A DNA stretch of 64,000 bases from Patiria miniata (Eukaryota > Echinodermata > Asteroidea > Valvatida > Asterinidae): positions 2,485,001 to 2,549,000 of the forward strand of contig NW_024037072.1 of assembly GCF_015706575.1 (NCBI RefSeq). The letters run 5' to 3'. Shown one piece after another: positions 22,701 to 36,571 of this stretch. A program made the position numbers and the translations under genes. Position 1 is the stretch's first letter. The number at the start of each line of letters is the position of its first letter. Below the pieces are notes generated by a model, which did no database searches, had not been told where the DNA came from, and was given only the letters and a program-made list of their open reading frames with translations.

Positions 22701-22901
22701 AGCCTTTTTGGAGTTCCAACTGCGCGCATTCGTAACCTGTGACAACGCACATTGTTTGTCTCAAATGCCCTTTGACAGTACCCACAATGCACAAACAGCC
22801 TTTTTGTGAAGTCAGTGGCGCGATGATGTCAAAGGCCATTTGAGACAAACAATGCGCGTTGTCACAGGTTACGAATGCGCAGTTGGAACTCCGAAAAGGC
22901 T
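22701..22901. mobile_element. TA-flanked inverted-repeat MITE
   Basis: 201 bp with arms of about 75 bp (AGCCTTTTTGGAGTTCCAAC... and ...GTTGGAACTCCGAAAAGGCT), including ATTCGTAACCTGTGACAACGC on both sides. It has TA on each side and no coding capacity. Confidence 0.75.
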
Positions 22902-23753
22902 TATTGTAATTTCAGTCGGTATCTTAAAAAAAAATCGCAAAAATCACTTAGTGTACGTCTTTCCAGAAGCATGACAAGGTACACACTTCAGCACGCGTTC
23001 CACAGGCCGTATAACAATGCGCACACACTACATGTACATTGTACAACACGCGTATTATACGTACATGTGTGTGCATGTAACGGTATTACAGAGCGTGTGC
23101 ATACATGCGGTGCAAAAGTTAGCAATTCACATAAAAATAACATGTCCATATATGTTTTTAGCATGTTGGTCTGGCTTTGACGCATGAGGGCGCGTTATGG
23201 TACAGCGTGTACAGTGAAAGTGTACGTATGCGAAACGGCACATTTAGATACAGACCGAACGCAACCCAGACTTGGCCAAGTCTATGTTGGCTGTGACGTA
23301 CAGACTTATTAATAACATTTGATCATATTGTCTGCTTTCAGTTATCATTGCTTATAAAGTTTTAATCTAATTTACCCTACTCCAGGTATATTGGAGTTTT
23401 TTTTTTAATTTGATATAAATATGATTTTTTTTTAGTCTAAGTTATTTTTTAAACGTCTGAGTCTCAAAAAAAAAACTATAGAGAGCGCTGTTTAAAATTT
23501 GCAAAGGGCAGGGCGTTTAGTGGGGTTCTTTTTTAAAAATTCAAAGGGGTATGCTAGGTGTAGGGTACTGGCTGCTCGTGTAACTGGGGGACTCTCAATG
23601 CCTCTAACACCCCTCTCTGTGAACGCGAGTCTTCTGCGTGATTTTCTTTTTGCCGCTGTAGCTGGCGGCGGAACAGACATTTGCGACCAAAAAACAAATG
23701 TTTTTCTCCTTGTGGTTTTTTGCATGATAAAATATTCTGGAAAACTGTTTTAT

Positions 23754-24184
23754 TAGTCCAGCGGATATGTGACAAAATATCGATGAATTGTGCACTTTTA
23801 CAAAAGCAGGAAACTTCACAAAGACATAATTATATAGACTATGAGTGTTTTCCAGATTCGGAGCCACCACAAAAGTACCTTTTTGGGGGCGTGGCAGCCA
23901 TTTAAAAAATGGGGGGTAAATATTATGCCTACCTTGGGAAAAATTGTACTCATATTTCATGAACGAATAAAACGTCCCACAGACGTTTATATTTATGAGG
24001 GGAAAAAATCCAGATGTGGAGCCATTATGTCTTTGTGAAGTGGGGAACAACCGTTTTCACTGCGGGCATGATGAGTCCTGCCCCCCTTTTTTAAAAACAT
24101 TTTCTCGCATGAATATGAACATCTGTGCCAAGTTTCACACTTTTATGGAAAAGTGCACAATTTTTTCACATATCCGCTGGACTA
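23754..24184. mobile_element. inverted-repeat MITE at copy B boundary
   Basis: 431 bp bounded by TAGTCCAGCGGATATGTGA on the left and its reverse complement on the right. The arms also share gtgcacttttacaaaag-like and cttcacaaagacata-like segments. It is flanked by TAT on each side, possibly the target duplication. No coding capacity. The segment shared with copy A runs through it, so the left limit of the duplication cannot be placed. Confidence 0.7.
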
Positions 24185-25453
24185 TATCCAACAGCAGTGA
24201 CTCTTTCAAGTCAATCCGTAGAAAACAACAACAGATCAAGAGCATCACCATCTGTGTATTTAGATATATTGGTCGTACATCTCCTGACTCGTAGTCAAAA
24301 ACGTTTATCGATAGATTATTTTGTCAACTGGTGTGGGAAAGTCGACATTTTTAAATGTTAATCAATCTGACATAAAATCTCAATATATAGTGTCGACGAG
24401 TATATTTCCCTCGTTCATAGATCGTGATATTATTTTGATCGCGGTAACTCTGCAACGCACCCTTTCTCCACAGCAAATAGCATTTAATAGGCCTTGACTC
24501 GGTCCCCATTTTTATATATGTCCAATATCATATTTTTTCGTCATTTTCTTTTGCTATTTTTTTTTTAAATATTATATTAGACTTGCTTAATACAAGCCGC
24601 TGACATAGATTTGTACAGACCAAAATAATAAGTTGATTTAAAGACGTGCAAACAACAGGCTGGACTTTTGGAGTATGTCGGATACCCCTAGGTTTCATAC
24701 TATTCCGTGCACATTGTGTTGGCTTTGTGTGCATCAAGGATAAAACAGGTCAGTTGTCCTATCCATTAGTCCTGTCTTCAACTTGAGTAAACCAATTGCG
24801 GATTGATTTTGGCATGCATGTAGAAATAACTGAGTGATTAGGCCTAATGCAGGATTAGCTTTCAATGGCTTGACATCGGTCGTCCTATAACCAATTATTT
24901 ACTCAAATGAGTGATTTACGGATGCATGTGTACGACTTTCTGCCCGTATGGTGCAACAGACTGTTCAGTCATCTGTAAAATCGGACGGCACTTTTTTAAA
25001 TTGGTTTATTTCTACAAATAAGCCATTCTGCATAGATCACAATAATATGTACAAGAAATAAAAGAAATTAATCGCACTTTAGGAAACTAATGACTGCATC
25101 TGATTAAGCAAGATATCACAACAAATAATATAAAGTATATATCCTTCAGGAAAAAACACTGTATCTTATCAAACCCTCCACCAGAATCATAAATCTTTAA
25201 TTAATTAACTTGAAAAGTAAAAAGAAAAAGTTTAACCCACCACCGCATTAAATCTGAAAACAATAATCTTCTCGAGTCAAATTTGAGGAGCCTGTGACGG
25301 TTGAGTAAATTAAGGATAACAATCTAAACAGAATTACACATTTCTTGCAGATACCTCGAAGGTGTTGTACTTTGACGTAATTTGTAATTTGTGTTAGATT
25401 TAATAAAATTCTGCAAAGCGATTATGTGTTTATACTAGCCCATTGTAATTATT

Positions 25454-26801
25454 GAGTGGTCGGGCAGAACCCGACCACTCTTTGGAGTTGTTACGATTAA
25501 TCTTCATTTCTTTCTTTCCTTTTTTCGTAACTGCACGTTTCCGCGGCTTTTCTCCTTAACGGTTTATGATATGAACTTGTAACTTTCAATATACATCGAC
25601 CCTCATCCTGAGTGGTGCATATTACTCTGACGTCATTATGACGTCATCGGGTGTCAAATTACAAGCGATTCTAGCTGAAAAAGTGACCAATTACTTTTAC
25701 CTATAACTCTTGAACAAAGTAACCAATGATGTTTGTATTCTGTTATCAGATAGACCATTAATTGATTAACATTTTTTGTCTGTACGTGAAGTTGCTTGAC
25801 CTTTACTTCCGGGTCTACCGGAAGGTCAAAGTTAGGTGAAATCAAAATGATAAAAAAATTAGCCTGAAATCAAAACAAAGCACAATTTCTTCCGAACGGT
25901 TTACGGGATGATCATAAAACCTGGTGTGAACTTGTACCATGTTAGGAAGATGTTATAAAGCTTGTTACGTCATCATGACGTCATCACGTATCAAATTACA
26001 AGCGATTTGAGGGCACGATTTGACAAAATAGTTTGACCTACATCTCTTGAACTAAATAGAGTATCGTGTTCATATTTTCGTGAGGTAGTAGACGGTGCCT
26101 TGAGCAACATTTCTTATTCCCGGGCACAAAACTGCTTGACCTTCACTCTCGGTGTTGCAATCGAAATTTAATTGATCTCTAAAACGGAAGCATTTTACTA
26201 CAGACAAATACATTATGGAAATGTTTAGTGAGGAGTGCCAAACACAAAAACATAATTTTGACGTCATCCCACGAAAGGGCGCTCTCTAGCGGCACATCAA
26301 AAACTTTTTAATCTTTTTAAATGTAAAACCCTCATTGAAATTTTTATGAAATTGATCCTATACATCCCGTTTTAATTGAAATCTGTCATATGATCCCTGT
26401 CTCATGACCTTGTTTTTTGGCCCCAAAACGATATCTGTTACACTTAATATTGACCTTTTGCTTCCATATACTGTGACGTCATCTAACCAGAAGCCGGGTG
26501 TTATTATTACATGCACTTAATTTCCATATTTCCATGCATTATTTTTACTTAATGATAAACAAGTGTCCTCCCTTCACTTTTTTTGACTGATGACGTCATC
26601 AAACCAGAAATAACTTGCACGTGTACCTAAATGTTAACTGTAATTGATCATACCCTAAAAGACGCATTCTTTTCGTACAAAATAATTGGTACTGGAAATG
26701 TTAAAGTTCTTAATTAATTAGTTTCCTTATTTTTTCTGACATAAACATATTCATAACTTAACTGCATAATGTCTAATGAAAAAGTTGTCTACCCGACCAC
26801 T
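25454..26801. repeat. CRE-palindrome interspersed repeat (copy B)
   Basis: Counterpart of 1609-2955. It keeps both terminal words, GAGTGGTCGGG at 25454 and CTACCCGACCACT at 26789-26801, which gives the best view of the element ends. Confidence 0.6.
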
Positions 26802-27041
26802 ATCCGTTTGTAACAACAAACGCGAACCTCTAGTTTTTCTTGCAATTTTCACATCTTAAAACGTTCAATTTATATTTGGATATAGGTATCTTTAAAATTA
26901 CTTTTAGAGATCGTTTTTACAGTGTATACTTTGTTTCAGACTTAAACTTTTTTAATAAAAGGTAGTCATTGTTTAAAGGGTCGTCTTGGCGGAGAACCAG
27001 TAATTGAATTTTTTTTTCATGTATCGAACATAATCTTACTA

Positions 27042-27483
27042 CAGGGAGAGTAAACAAAAAAACGAAACCCAAATGTCGGGATTATTTTTTTTCTGAAGTT
27101 CTGCATGTAGCACTTTAAATTCTAGCTCAATTCATGAGCTTCCTTTTAGTACCATTAAAGAACCATTCAAATCACTCATGTCCTTTTGTTTTTTAATTTA
27201 ACACACAACCACCGTTTCAAAGTTCTGTCCACAGATCCCCCCCCCAAAAAAAAAATTAAAATTGTGCGTTCTTTCAGCAAAACGAAAACAATTTACACAC
27301 ATTTCTATGTGATTTGTTTTCGTTTTGAAGAAAGAACAATTAGTGATTTGATTGATTCTTGTACTAAAACAAAGCTTATGAATTGGGCTTTTATAAACTA
27401 TATTATGAAAGTGCTACATGCAGAACTGCACTAAAACACTGGTAACTAAAACAATGGTCCCAACATTTTTTTTACTCACCCTG
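27042..27483. mobile_element. mariner-like MITE (copy B)
   Basis: Same element in copy B, 442 bp, same TA-flanked CAGGGAGAG and CACCCTG ends. Present in both copies, so it inserted before the duplication. Confidence 0.7.
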
Positions 27484-27837
27484 TATAATATACACATTCG
27501 TCTTTCATTTATGACAGTGTAAATTTTCCAGTGTCACATGATTTTTTTGCGTATTATCGTTATTAGTTTAGGTCAAAACAAATAACAATTCACATTTAAC
27601 TTCATCAAACAGTTAAATGGGTATGAAGTTTAATTTCAAATAGAGGCAATTACTAGTATTTGTTTCTTTAGAAGACTGAATGAGATCCCTTCAATTTGAA
27701 GACATAAACTGTCCATTTAATAATTTACCTCACATGAAGACGAGGATGGAAATAGATTGGATATAAAATAACATGTTAGACTTCGCTTCGCCTTTATTTT
27801 TGCTTTCTAATCCTGTACGATTCTGTTGATAAAAAAA

Positions 27838-28193
27838 TCAGAAAACGAGGTCTTAAAACGTACCTATTTATCCTGGTATCCCCATTAATAAAATTAAAAG
27901 ATGTAATTTTAATTGACACGGGTTTTAGCGTGTAACGGACATTACAAACCAACCGGGCTGATAGCTTGATATCACTTGGTTCCTATGCCTCATCAATTAA
28001 TGATGAGCACCAACAATTTTCATTGGCGCGATGCAGCTTTGGCATAGGCTAATTAGACGACGAAATTCTTCGACCACCCTTACGCCTTAACAAGCTGCTG
28101 CTGTCGTTTTTCTAATTTTTGCTTCTGTTATTAGGCCTACAATGCTATGAGAAAGTGTGGATGAAGCGTCTTCGGACTATTCAATTACTCGGA
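27838..28193. mobile_element. copy-B-private insert of about 355 bp
   Basis: Absent from copy A at about 3916. The start reads RGLKTYLF in one frame, like the 3' end of some LINE reverse-transcriptase frames, but this is weak. It could instead be a deletion in copy A. Confidence 0.4.
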
Positions 28194-28747
28194 CTCAACA
28201 TCCAGGAAGGGAAGGACTAATCTTTTCACCCCCCCCCCCCGATTGTCATTTGTTAAAGGTTATCCTTCTGGCTAACCATCTTGGGGATATCACCTCTTTT
28301 GTTGTCCTCCGCGGTAACTTAATCCACTGCCACAGTCCTTTGGTCCTTCCCCTGCATCACCCACTAGCTCTTCACCCGCTCCCATTCTCCCTCATCACCC
28401 AACAGCACGACCGTCCCTGCCCCAACCCTTCATCCCCTTTGATCACTACCTACTGCCACACTCCTTTGGTTCGTCCGGCCCCCTGTTTGTTTGTTGTTTG
28501 TTTGTTTGTTTGTTTGTTGGGGTGTTGGGGTGTTTTTTTGTTTTTTTGTTTTTTTGTTTGTGAACTACTGTAATTTTGTCTTTCAGAAAGGTCATGCTCG
28601 GATCTGAAATGTTACGCCCTCTCATTTTGTTCATTAATATATTTAACGTCAATCCAGTCAGTATATTATAAGCAGTTTGCGGCAGTTTTAGTCCTTTTCA
28701 ATTTGAGAATTTGTTAACCAATTTATTTTCAGTGCCTTTTCCATATC

Positions 28748-28860
28748 TCATACCCGTTTCGTGATTCTTCCAATGACCAGGGGAATGAGAGCTACAGCTG
28801 GTGTAATGCCCATAATGATGAACGTCAGGTCATAGCTGCCGGTCGTGTCGTATATCCAAC
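28748..28860 (-). CDS. transporter copy B, last exon
   Basis: 113 nt with acceptor cttgtaaag|, encoding GWIYDTTGSYDLTFIIMG and the same end IGRITKRV plus TGA. Seven of 113 bases differ from copy A, five of them changing residues, in or next to TM12. Confidence 0.87.
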
Positions 28861-31800
28861 CTTTACAAGAAAATGTTAATATAAATAAATCAACGCAAAG
28901 CCAATTATGTTGTTAAAAGAATGTATGTGTTTGTAACGGGGGAGTTCGGATGGTACCATTAGAATCGGTGCGGGTATAGGAAACGTATGCGCCCCAGAAC
29001 AAAGTTGCTTTTTCAATTATCAGAGTTCTAAGCCTTGGGAAGCGGAAAGTCAATCCCAGCTTAATTCCTGCTCAAGTTCGGGTATAATGAAAGATAAAAA
29101 TTATTTTAAAAATAACAAATTTCGTGCACATACATAAACATTGTTACACTGGGCTGTTAATTTACATATTTGTGCACTTTCGTTAAACCTGTCAACATTT
29201 TTCATGAGACTTGTAGGTTTGCATTGTGGACATGAACAAAGTATGGAAGGTTTGGGGTAGGCCTAACACCATGTGCATATTATCTATTTTGAGTTAAGTC
29301 GGTCTTAGAAGAACCCGTTGTTATAACTCAACGTTGTGAACAGTGTGATCTGTTCGTCATCAGGAGACTACCGGACTCTTGCCGGTATAAGGTTCCAAGT
29401 AGTGGATCTTTTTCATGTATCGAAATAATCTTACTACAACTAGGGTGTGCAAAAAAAAACCAAATGTCAGGACTATTGTTTTAGTGAAGTTCTGCATGTA
29501 GCACTTTTTAAATCTACGATATGAATGCCCGATTCATAAACTTTCTTTTAGTACAAGAATCATTCTAATGATTCATGTACTTTTCAAGCTGCGGAATTTT
29601 AAACACAACCACCGTTTTGAAGTTCTGTCGACGGATCACAAAACAAGGTGTGCGTTCTTTCAGCAAACCGAAAACATCCCTATGTGATTTGTTTTCGTCC
29701 CTTGAAAAAACAGTCTTAGTGATTTTAACATTCAGTACATCGTATCACAATTAACGTTTGTTCAGAACACAATTATCAACACTATAAAAGCATGGCTCGT
29801 AACAACAACGTGATTTGCACAGCATAATTGCAACTTATATATTGTCAAAGCACAAACGTTACAGCAACGTCGGGATCACAACATCACAGCAATGCTGTAA
29901 AAATACCAAGATACAATGTCACGACAACATGATATTTACAGCTTAACAGCACCATTATGATAATACCTTTATGCAACGTCATCATAACGTCATGAATGGA
30001 ACATCACAGCAATTTAGTGTAAATTCTTATATACAACGTCATGACAACGAGAGATTAACCCACATTCAATGTTGGAAAAACGTTATGATTTTAACATCAC
30101 AGCAAGGTTGTGAAATACCAAACTACAAATTCGTAACAACGTTTTTTTCACAACTGAAAACAACGTTATTAAACAACCTACATGCAACGATATCACAACG
30201 TCATGATTACAACCTCGCGGCAACGTCGTGAACATTCTAAATTACATCTGACAACGTAATATTGACAACACAAAAACAACGTTATGAAAACACCTACATA
30301 CAACGTAACCACAACGTCATGTTTATTACTTTATTACAACGTTGTGAAACGACCACCATACAACGTGAATACAATGTCATATGATGACTTTCATACTACG
30401 ATGTCAAACGTTACCGATACGCACCATTTTTACAACCAACAAATATACAGTCAAACGCTGTAGCAACGTTGCTTTAACGTCGTCGTGATACATTACCAAA
30501 TGGCAACATTTTCACAACTTTGCACATCGTTGTGGCAACGTGATGTGTTAGCTGGGGTGGTTATTTACAAACCCACATATATATCTTAACGTTTTGATGT
30601 GAAATGTAAATTGCCCATATAATGTGTCAGATGAAATAACCATGCAAAATGGTAATTTCACAAGAAACTTTTTCCAAGCCGCATATACGTATCCCGTATG
30701 CGTACCGTTTCTAATAATGGTCCTGATATATAGTGGGCTGTGTAAGTGTATACATACTGCCAGACCAAGCACTCGAGTTGGGCCAAGTCTAGCGGCATAC
30801 GTGTCTAGATAGCATCTATGATACGTGCGAACTAAAGCGCATGACTATGGTTCCCGACGGTTCGTGTCTATCGTTTCGTAGACATTCCCTGCAACATGCA
30901 CGGTTGTTTTTTTTTTCAGGACTTTGAGAGGATACTTAAATTTTATAAGTTCTTTATATTAAGATGTGTGCTTACCTGGTAAAAATCCCCCGAGGACGTT
31001 TGCCAGCATTCCAAGAAATCCAATCCACGAGAACGCACTTGTCAGTCTGTCTCTACCTAATAGTTCCTTGGTAAGCACATCAATTAAGGTAAACAGCGAT
31101 GATGAGGACAGACCGTATAAAACGGTCAATACGGTCACACTCAGTGTGTCCTTTAACCATGGATCTAAGACAAGCGACAGACTCAGTGCCAGGCTGCTTA
31201 TTATCACTGTTGTCGAACACTTCACGAGGCCTCTATCAACAAAAGGCGCAAACAGGACGCATCCGAAAAAATAACCGACGCCCGAAGCCGAGCATATCGC
31301 AGCAGACGCTTGGGGTGAGAAACCCTTGGATTGAAGATTAGAAACGTAAAACAGGAACCAAGCGGTATTTACGAAACGAATCCCAAACATGCAACTGAAA
31401 ACTACCCAGAAATTAAACCGAAGAAGTATTCGGAGATCCAGAGTTGACAATGCACGAGTGAAACAAGATCTGAGGCAGACCCTACAGGTGCTGTTTGGTT
31501 CCTGCTGGTCATGTTGATCAACTGGTAGCTCGTAATGTGGTTGTTTTTCTCTGGCAAGTATAGCACAGACTGCTGGATGAAAGCAAACCCCGGCAAGAAG
31601 CAAGGTGGCTCCTCTCCAGCCATAGGTATCGAGAAAAAGCTGCACCATTGGTGCAAAAGCAAGCAAAGAGAGTACTTGTCCCGTGTGGCTTATTCCACTG
31701 GCCAGACTGTACCGCTTACTGAAGGAACGTCCCAGAGTAGCCTTACTTAGAACAATGCCGATCCCCACGCCTGGGCCTGAAACAAGGTGGGAAAATAAAA

Positions 31801-34800
31801 TAGGAGTAGAAAGAAATAAAGGTCTAACAATAAAGAAAAAATGGTAAATACATTCACTACATCGTGTCTTGGATTCCATTGGTCTCAAAAGTGTCACACG
31901 TCCAGTCGATACAAATGATTGTTATATCGTGTGCTGGAAACTGCAATTTCAATGGTCTAGAACTGCAACGTGTCTAGTCAATAACTACTTCATATACAAT
32001 GCGTTTCATAAATAAATCTTCAATATACACTGTGCTGCATGTAAATTGCGCATGTTGCGCGTGCGTGAACGGCCTGTTCCCGCGCGCGCTCGTGACTGAG
32101 AAGTGCAACCGCTTAGTCTCATGTCCGGCAGGAAAGCGTGCAGTTATCAAAGGTTACATCGCAGTGATTTCATTTCACTTTTGCATAGAAAGTTTCAACC
32201 ATTTACCTTTTTGACATGTTGGCACGATATAACAAAACAATTGTTGACTGCCGTGATGTGGGATATGTTTTATTTAATCCACTCATGGGTCATAGCACCG
32301 GAGGCGAACAGGGTACTTAAAAACGGCATGTCAAACATCACAGCAGTCAACAATTGTTGACTGTTTACTTCATAAACTTCGTTGCATTATTTTGCATATT
32401 AATTACCTCCGACGAAGAACTTTCATGGGCACACGTACTGTACTTTGCAACGAGTACAAGTATTGGTACAAGTATTTTCTTTCAGAAGTACGAAAAATAT
32501 GAACCCGAGTATAGCAGAACGTAATACAACACCTGATATTTTTTTGATGTTTGCGATGTTTTATTGTTTTTGTGCACGCACCCTTGGATTAGCTGTTTTA
32601 CTAACTATAGCAGCATTTGGTGTGTCTTCACAAGTTCTTACCAACAACGACGGCTAAAATAACAGCGATGTGTATGATACTCGTAGCTAGTGGAACCAGC
32701 ACTAATCCCACACCAACCATGAGCGTGCTCAGAATTATCATCCGTCGACTGCCGAACTTGTCTTCAAAGAGTGTGCTGAACAGAGCTGAAAAACATGTGG
32801 ATGGAAGAATTCTAAAAGGTTATGTAACAACTACCTTCATAATGAAAAGACTACAAGACGGAAATAGTATACACGCATTTAAATCGAAATGAAAGATAAA
32901 AAGAAAAGTACTACCAGAGTCTTATATAGCGCACGTATCTACCAACAATTAGGTACTCAGGGCGAATATTAATATTAATTTAAATTTTAAAGACAGGTAA
33001 ATGAAGTATTTGAAAATATGAGACTTATTTTATGCAGCACCTTAAATAGTTTACAAGGTGCTGCGGCGCATCAAGCAGCCACTGCCAGAAACGTCGGAAA
33101 CCCCTTCTCTAGTAGCGATAGTGCTACTGGGTTCTTTTACGTGCATCACACATCGCACGGAACCTACGGCTTTACGTCCCATCCGAAGCAATAATACTCA
33201 GGTGTCTTGCTTAGGACCGCAAGTGTCAAGACAGGGACTCGAACCCACGCTCTGCTGATCAGAAACACCAGAGGTTGAGTCCAGTGCTCTTAAACTGCGC
33301 AATAGTCGTAGCCTAGTTGCCATTTTGTGATTGGACAATGGACGACGTTCGTTTGATGGTGTCTTCGTATTTCCATTGCAAGTAGCTGCAAGCGGTCGCA
33401 AGTAATGCTGCTTACGCACCTGGGATCCGTCCCGCACTTGGAGTGTTAAGTAATTCTTCCGGTCGCATTATCAGTCCTTTTTAGATATTAGGGAGGTATT
33501 TTTTTATTAAATTAAAACAATGATTGAAGGGAAAAGCAGGGGTCAATTTAATACGCATAATATGTACATAAAATTCTTAATTTACATTCATAAAGTATTT
33601 TTTTTTAAAGAAAGCATGAATATAGATGAATAATATAAGTTTCTTTTCAAAGTGAGAAGTAATTCTTCCATTCCCAAAGTTTATGCACAAAATTAATGTC
33701 CAACGAATCATTGCAGATAGCTTGCAATGTTCATTTAAAAATCGAGATATATACACAGTAGGGTTTTGTGAAATGATTTTTCTTTTCCCCCTTTCTGTAT
33801 CATTATGTGAACGAAATGTGTCACAAAAAACCTGCAGAATCTGGCCTTGTACGATGAACATGTACATGCGGCGCCCGTACGTGTACATGGTACCGTACGT
33901 ACTTGCGTACATGTACTTCAACGTCGTTAATTGACCATCACAAAATGGCAACAAGGCTACGACTATTGCGCAGTGCTCTTAACCGCTCGGCCATGACACT
34001 CCACAACGAGTGCGCCCTAACAACGTATAGCCTCTTGTTTTTCGGCTCAAACCACAACGTAATTTTACAAACAGGCCTTTCGTAAAGGCCTTGAAACGTG
34101 TCTTCTGGCTAATCGGTCACACATAAATCGTCTTTGATCAGGTTCATCTGATTGTGAATGATGTATAATTAAATAGAAACACGTTATTTTTACACAATCA
34201 AACTTCCTTTTTTGACATTTCGAGCAACACCGTGGCCTTTCATCAGAGGTTGTTACACGTCTGACCGTTAGATGGCACTAGTCAGACAGTGAAACGTGCA
34301 CATGGGGAAGCCGGGCAGAACATTTGAGGTGAAACTTAAAGAACATTAAAAAGATGTAGAAACAGTGTCTCATAGGAAAAATTTACACAGGAGCCCAAAG
34401 GAAAGCTTCAAAGGCAGACTGCAAATAAATCGGCAATAATGTTCAGATCAAGTAGCTCAGGAAACTTGCACAATATTATTGATTGGTACAACAGCAAAAA
34501 CTTGGACAAAAAGAAACAGTTCGATTTACAAGATGGTGATAGAAGCAATCTGGATTAGGACGACAGAGGTCATGACAGACACGGGGTGGGTTGGGGGGGG
34601 GGCTACATGCTGAGTCACGTACATGTTGGACTGTTGTGCTCGCGCCAACTTACAGCCAGAGAGTAACGGTAACAACCTTTGATGAAGGGCAACGAAGTTG
34701 ATCGGAATGTCAAGAAAAACGAGAATTATGTTTTTGGACAAACACCTAGCTGTTTCAGCATCTTGCTAATGTTAAGTCACGTTATAGACTGATAGTTTTT

Positions 34801-36539
34801 GCATGTTCATGTCATGTAATAGACTGATAAGACATACATGTGCAGTCGAGTGTTGCAGAGCGACGAGGTGTGTAGTTCCTAATAAAGCACACCGTTAAAA
34901 TGCAACATCAATGTTGCGTCAATGACACAAGTCATGAACCTTGATACTTATGTAGATACATGTATAGGCTTTTGAAATAGTACCTTGCAAGTGACTTCAT
35001 CAGGACGTCAAACACATTCCGGTTTAGATACACACCCAGTTACAACCATAAGACCTATAGTTCTGTAGATATAGACCTTAGAAAAATGCACTTTTAATGT
35101 GACGTCACATGACATGCGATAACATCATCATGACGTCACCTCAATTTTCATCTATAACACATTACTGTCTAATTTCATGCCAAGTTTCAACCCAATTGGA
35201 CCTGTAGTTCTGTAGATATAAGCCTATAAATTATGCACCTCTAACGTGATCTTAAATGGCACGTGATGACGTCATGATGACGTCAATTTTCGGATGGATG
35301 TCAGTGCCCAAAGTGCCATGAAAGACGAAAACGTGAACAAACGATTTGGCAGGAGTCTGAGAAGAAAAGAAAGAAAGAAAAATTTTAACGAATACAAAGG
35401 CGGTTTGGCGTTTTCGGCAAGTTGCCTTAACAGCCATGAACAAATAAAAACCTAACGAAAACAATTAAAGGCTATTTCGGCAAGTTGGAGAAACAGGCAA
35501 AAGCGAGTCAGTTAACTTTACTGTGTACAAACGTGTTTCTATTAAATTATAAAACTTTAAAACACTGACTGTATCAATACAGCCAAGGTTGCCGTACAAA
35601 CGTTCTTTATCACAATTATGCGGCATAAAAGTCAACATAAACATTCTGATGCTTACAAGGACCACCCATTAGTATACCTTGCGCGGTCTGCATCGGACCA
35701 ATCTAAAGTCTGCACTGCGTATTTCTGGGCTACGCGTAAAACCGTCGATGTCAACGCGTACTGCAGCCTGCTCGACACCCTGGAAACGAGGTTGGGTCTA
35801 CGGTAGAGGCTCGCTATGTTAAGTACAAGAATGTGACATGATAGAGTGCTATTGCAAAAAATTGTAAGAAGTTCAAGTTTACGTTTGTTTCCAATGGGCG
35901 CAATCGGTGGGGGACGGGGAACAACCCCCCCCCCCCCCCCACACACACACACACAAAGACACACGTGTGTAAATGCCGGCAATCGTGGACGCCCCATTGT
36001 CCCTAATCTTCTTTCCTTTGTTTGTACACTAAGTTTTTAGCGACAGCTCTCATTGGTTTTGTAAACGATTTGAGATCGTGGACGTTCGGTCAATCGTGAA
36101 CGTCATTGTTTGCGCCCCAATTCTTTTGTCCTACGTCCACGATTGTCGGTGTTTACATACTCACGCTTACATAGGCACTTCCTTTGTTCTCGTGTACTAA
36201 AATTTTGCAACGTCGCACACTGATGTCAAAATGCTCTTATTTTAACCATAGTTAATTTCCTGGGCTGAAATTCGGACTTAATATCCCTCTTCTAAAACTC
36301 TTCCACTTGCGACCAATCAACCCACCCTGGAAATTCCTAGTTTTTGAGTAAAATCCATATATCTATTTCGTGAAAAACTTGCGGGGTACCAAAACGGTAC
36401 CCCGCAAGTCGGCGGGCATTCCTTGTGGGGTACCTCCCATTGTTCCGGTACCCCACAAGGCAGTGTTTGTACACGCACATGTACATGTACACCCACACAT
36501 TTTGAAGCGGGGGACATTGTTTGGTCCCGCCTCCCCCCC

Positions 36540-36571
<32 letters not shown>

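Larger units (their letters stand above)
16726..23753. other. region between transporter copies
   Basis: No intact gene. It contains the three exon-1 fragments, the 117-bp tandem duplication, repeated upstream blocks (18590-18980 and 22190-22560), a CCAAT/TATA-bearing stretch (20480-20770), hairpins and a 201-bp inverted-repeat element. 19,700-20,400 and 22,920-23,480 show nothing I recognise. Confidence 0.75.
23845..28747. other. downstream flank of transporter copy B
   Basis: Collinear with 1-4389; holds the CRE repeat, the mariner-like MITE and the private insert at about 27838. No gene seen. Confidence 0.8.

Noticed and set aside
23499-23756. 85-residue plus-strand frame just before the copy B boundary
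   Set aside because: No domain, no counterpart visible in copy A, and overlapping frames exist on the other strand.
28157-28573. 138-residue open frame on the plus strand
   Set aside because: Low-complexity C- and GTTT-rich sequence in the downstream flank, not conserved as a frame in copy A.
30959-31897. 312-residue single-exon transporter reading through intron 2
   Set aside because: The first 40 residues come from intron sequence upstream of a good acceptor, and the spliced model matches copy A and keeps TM1-TM4.
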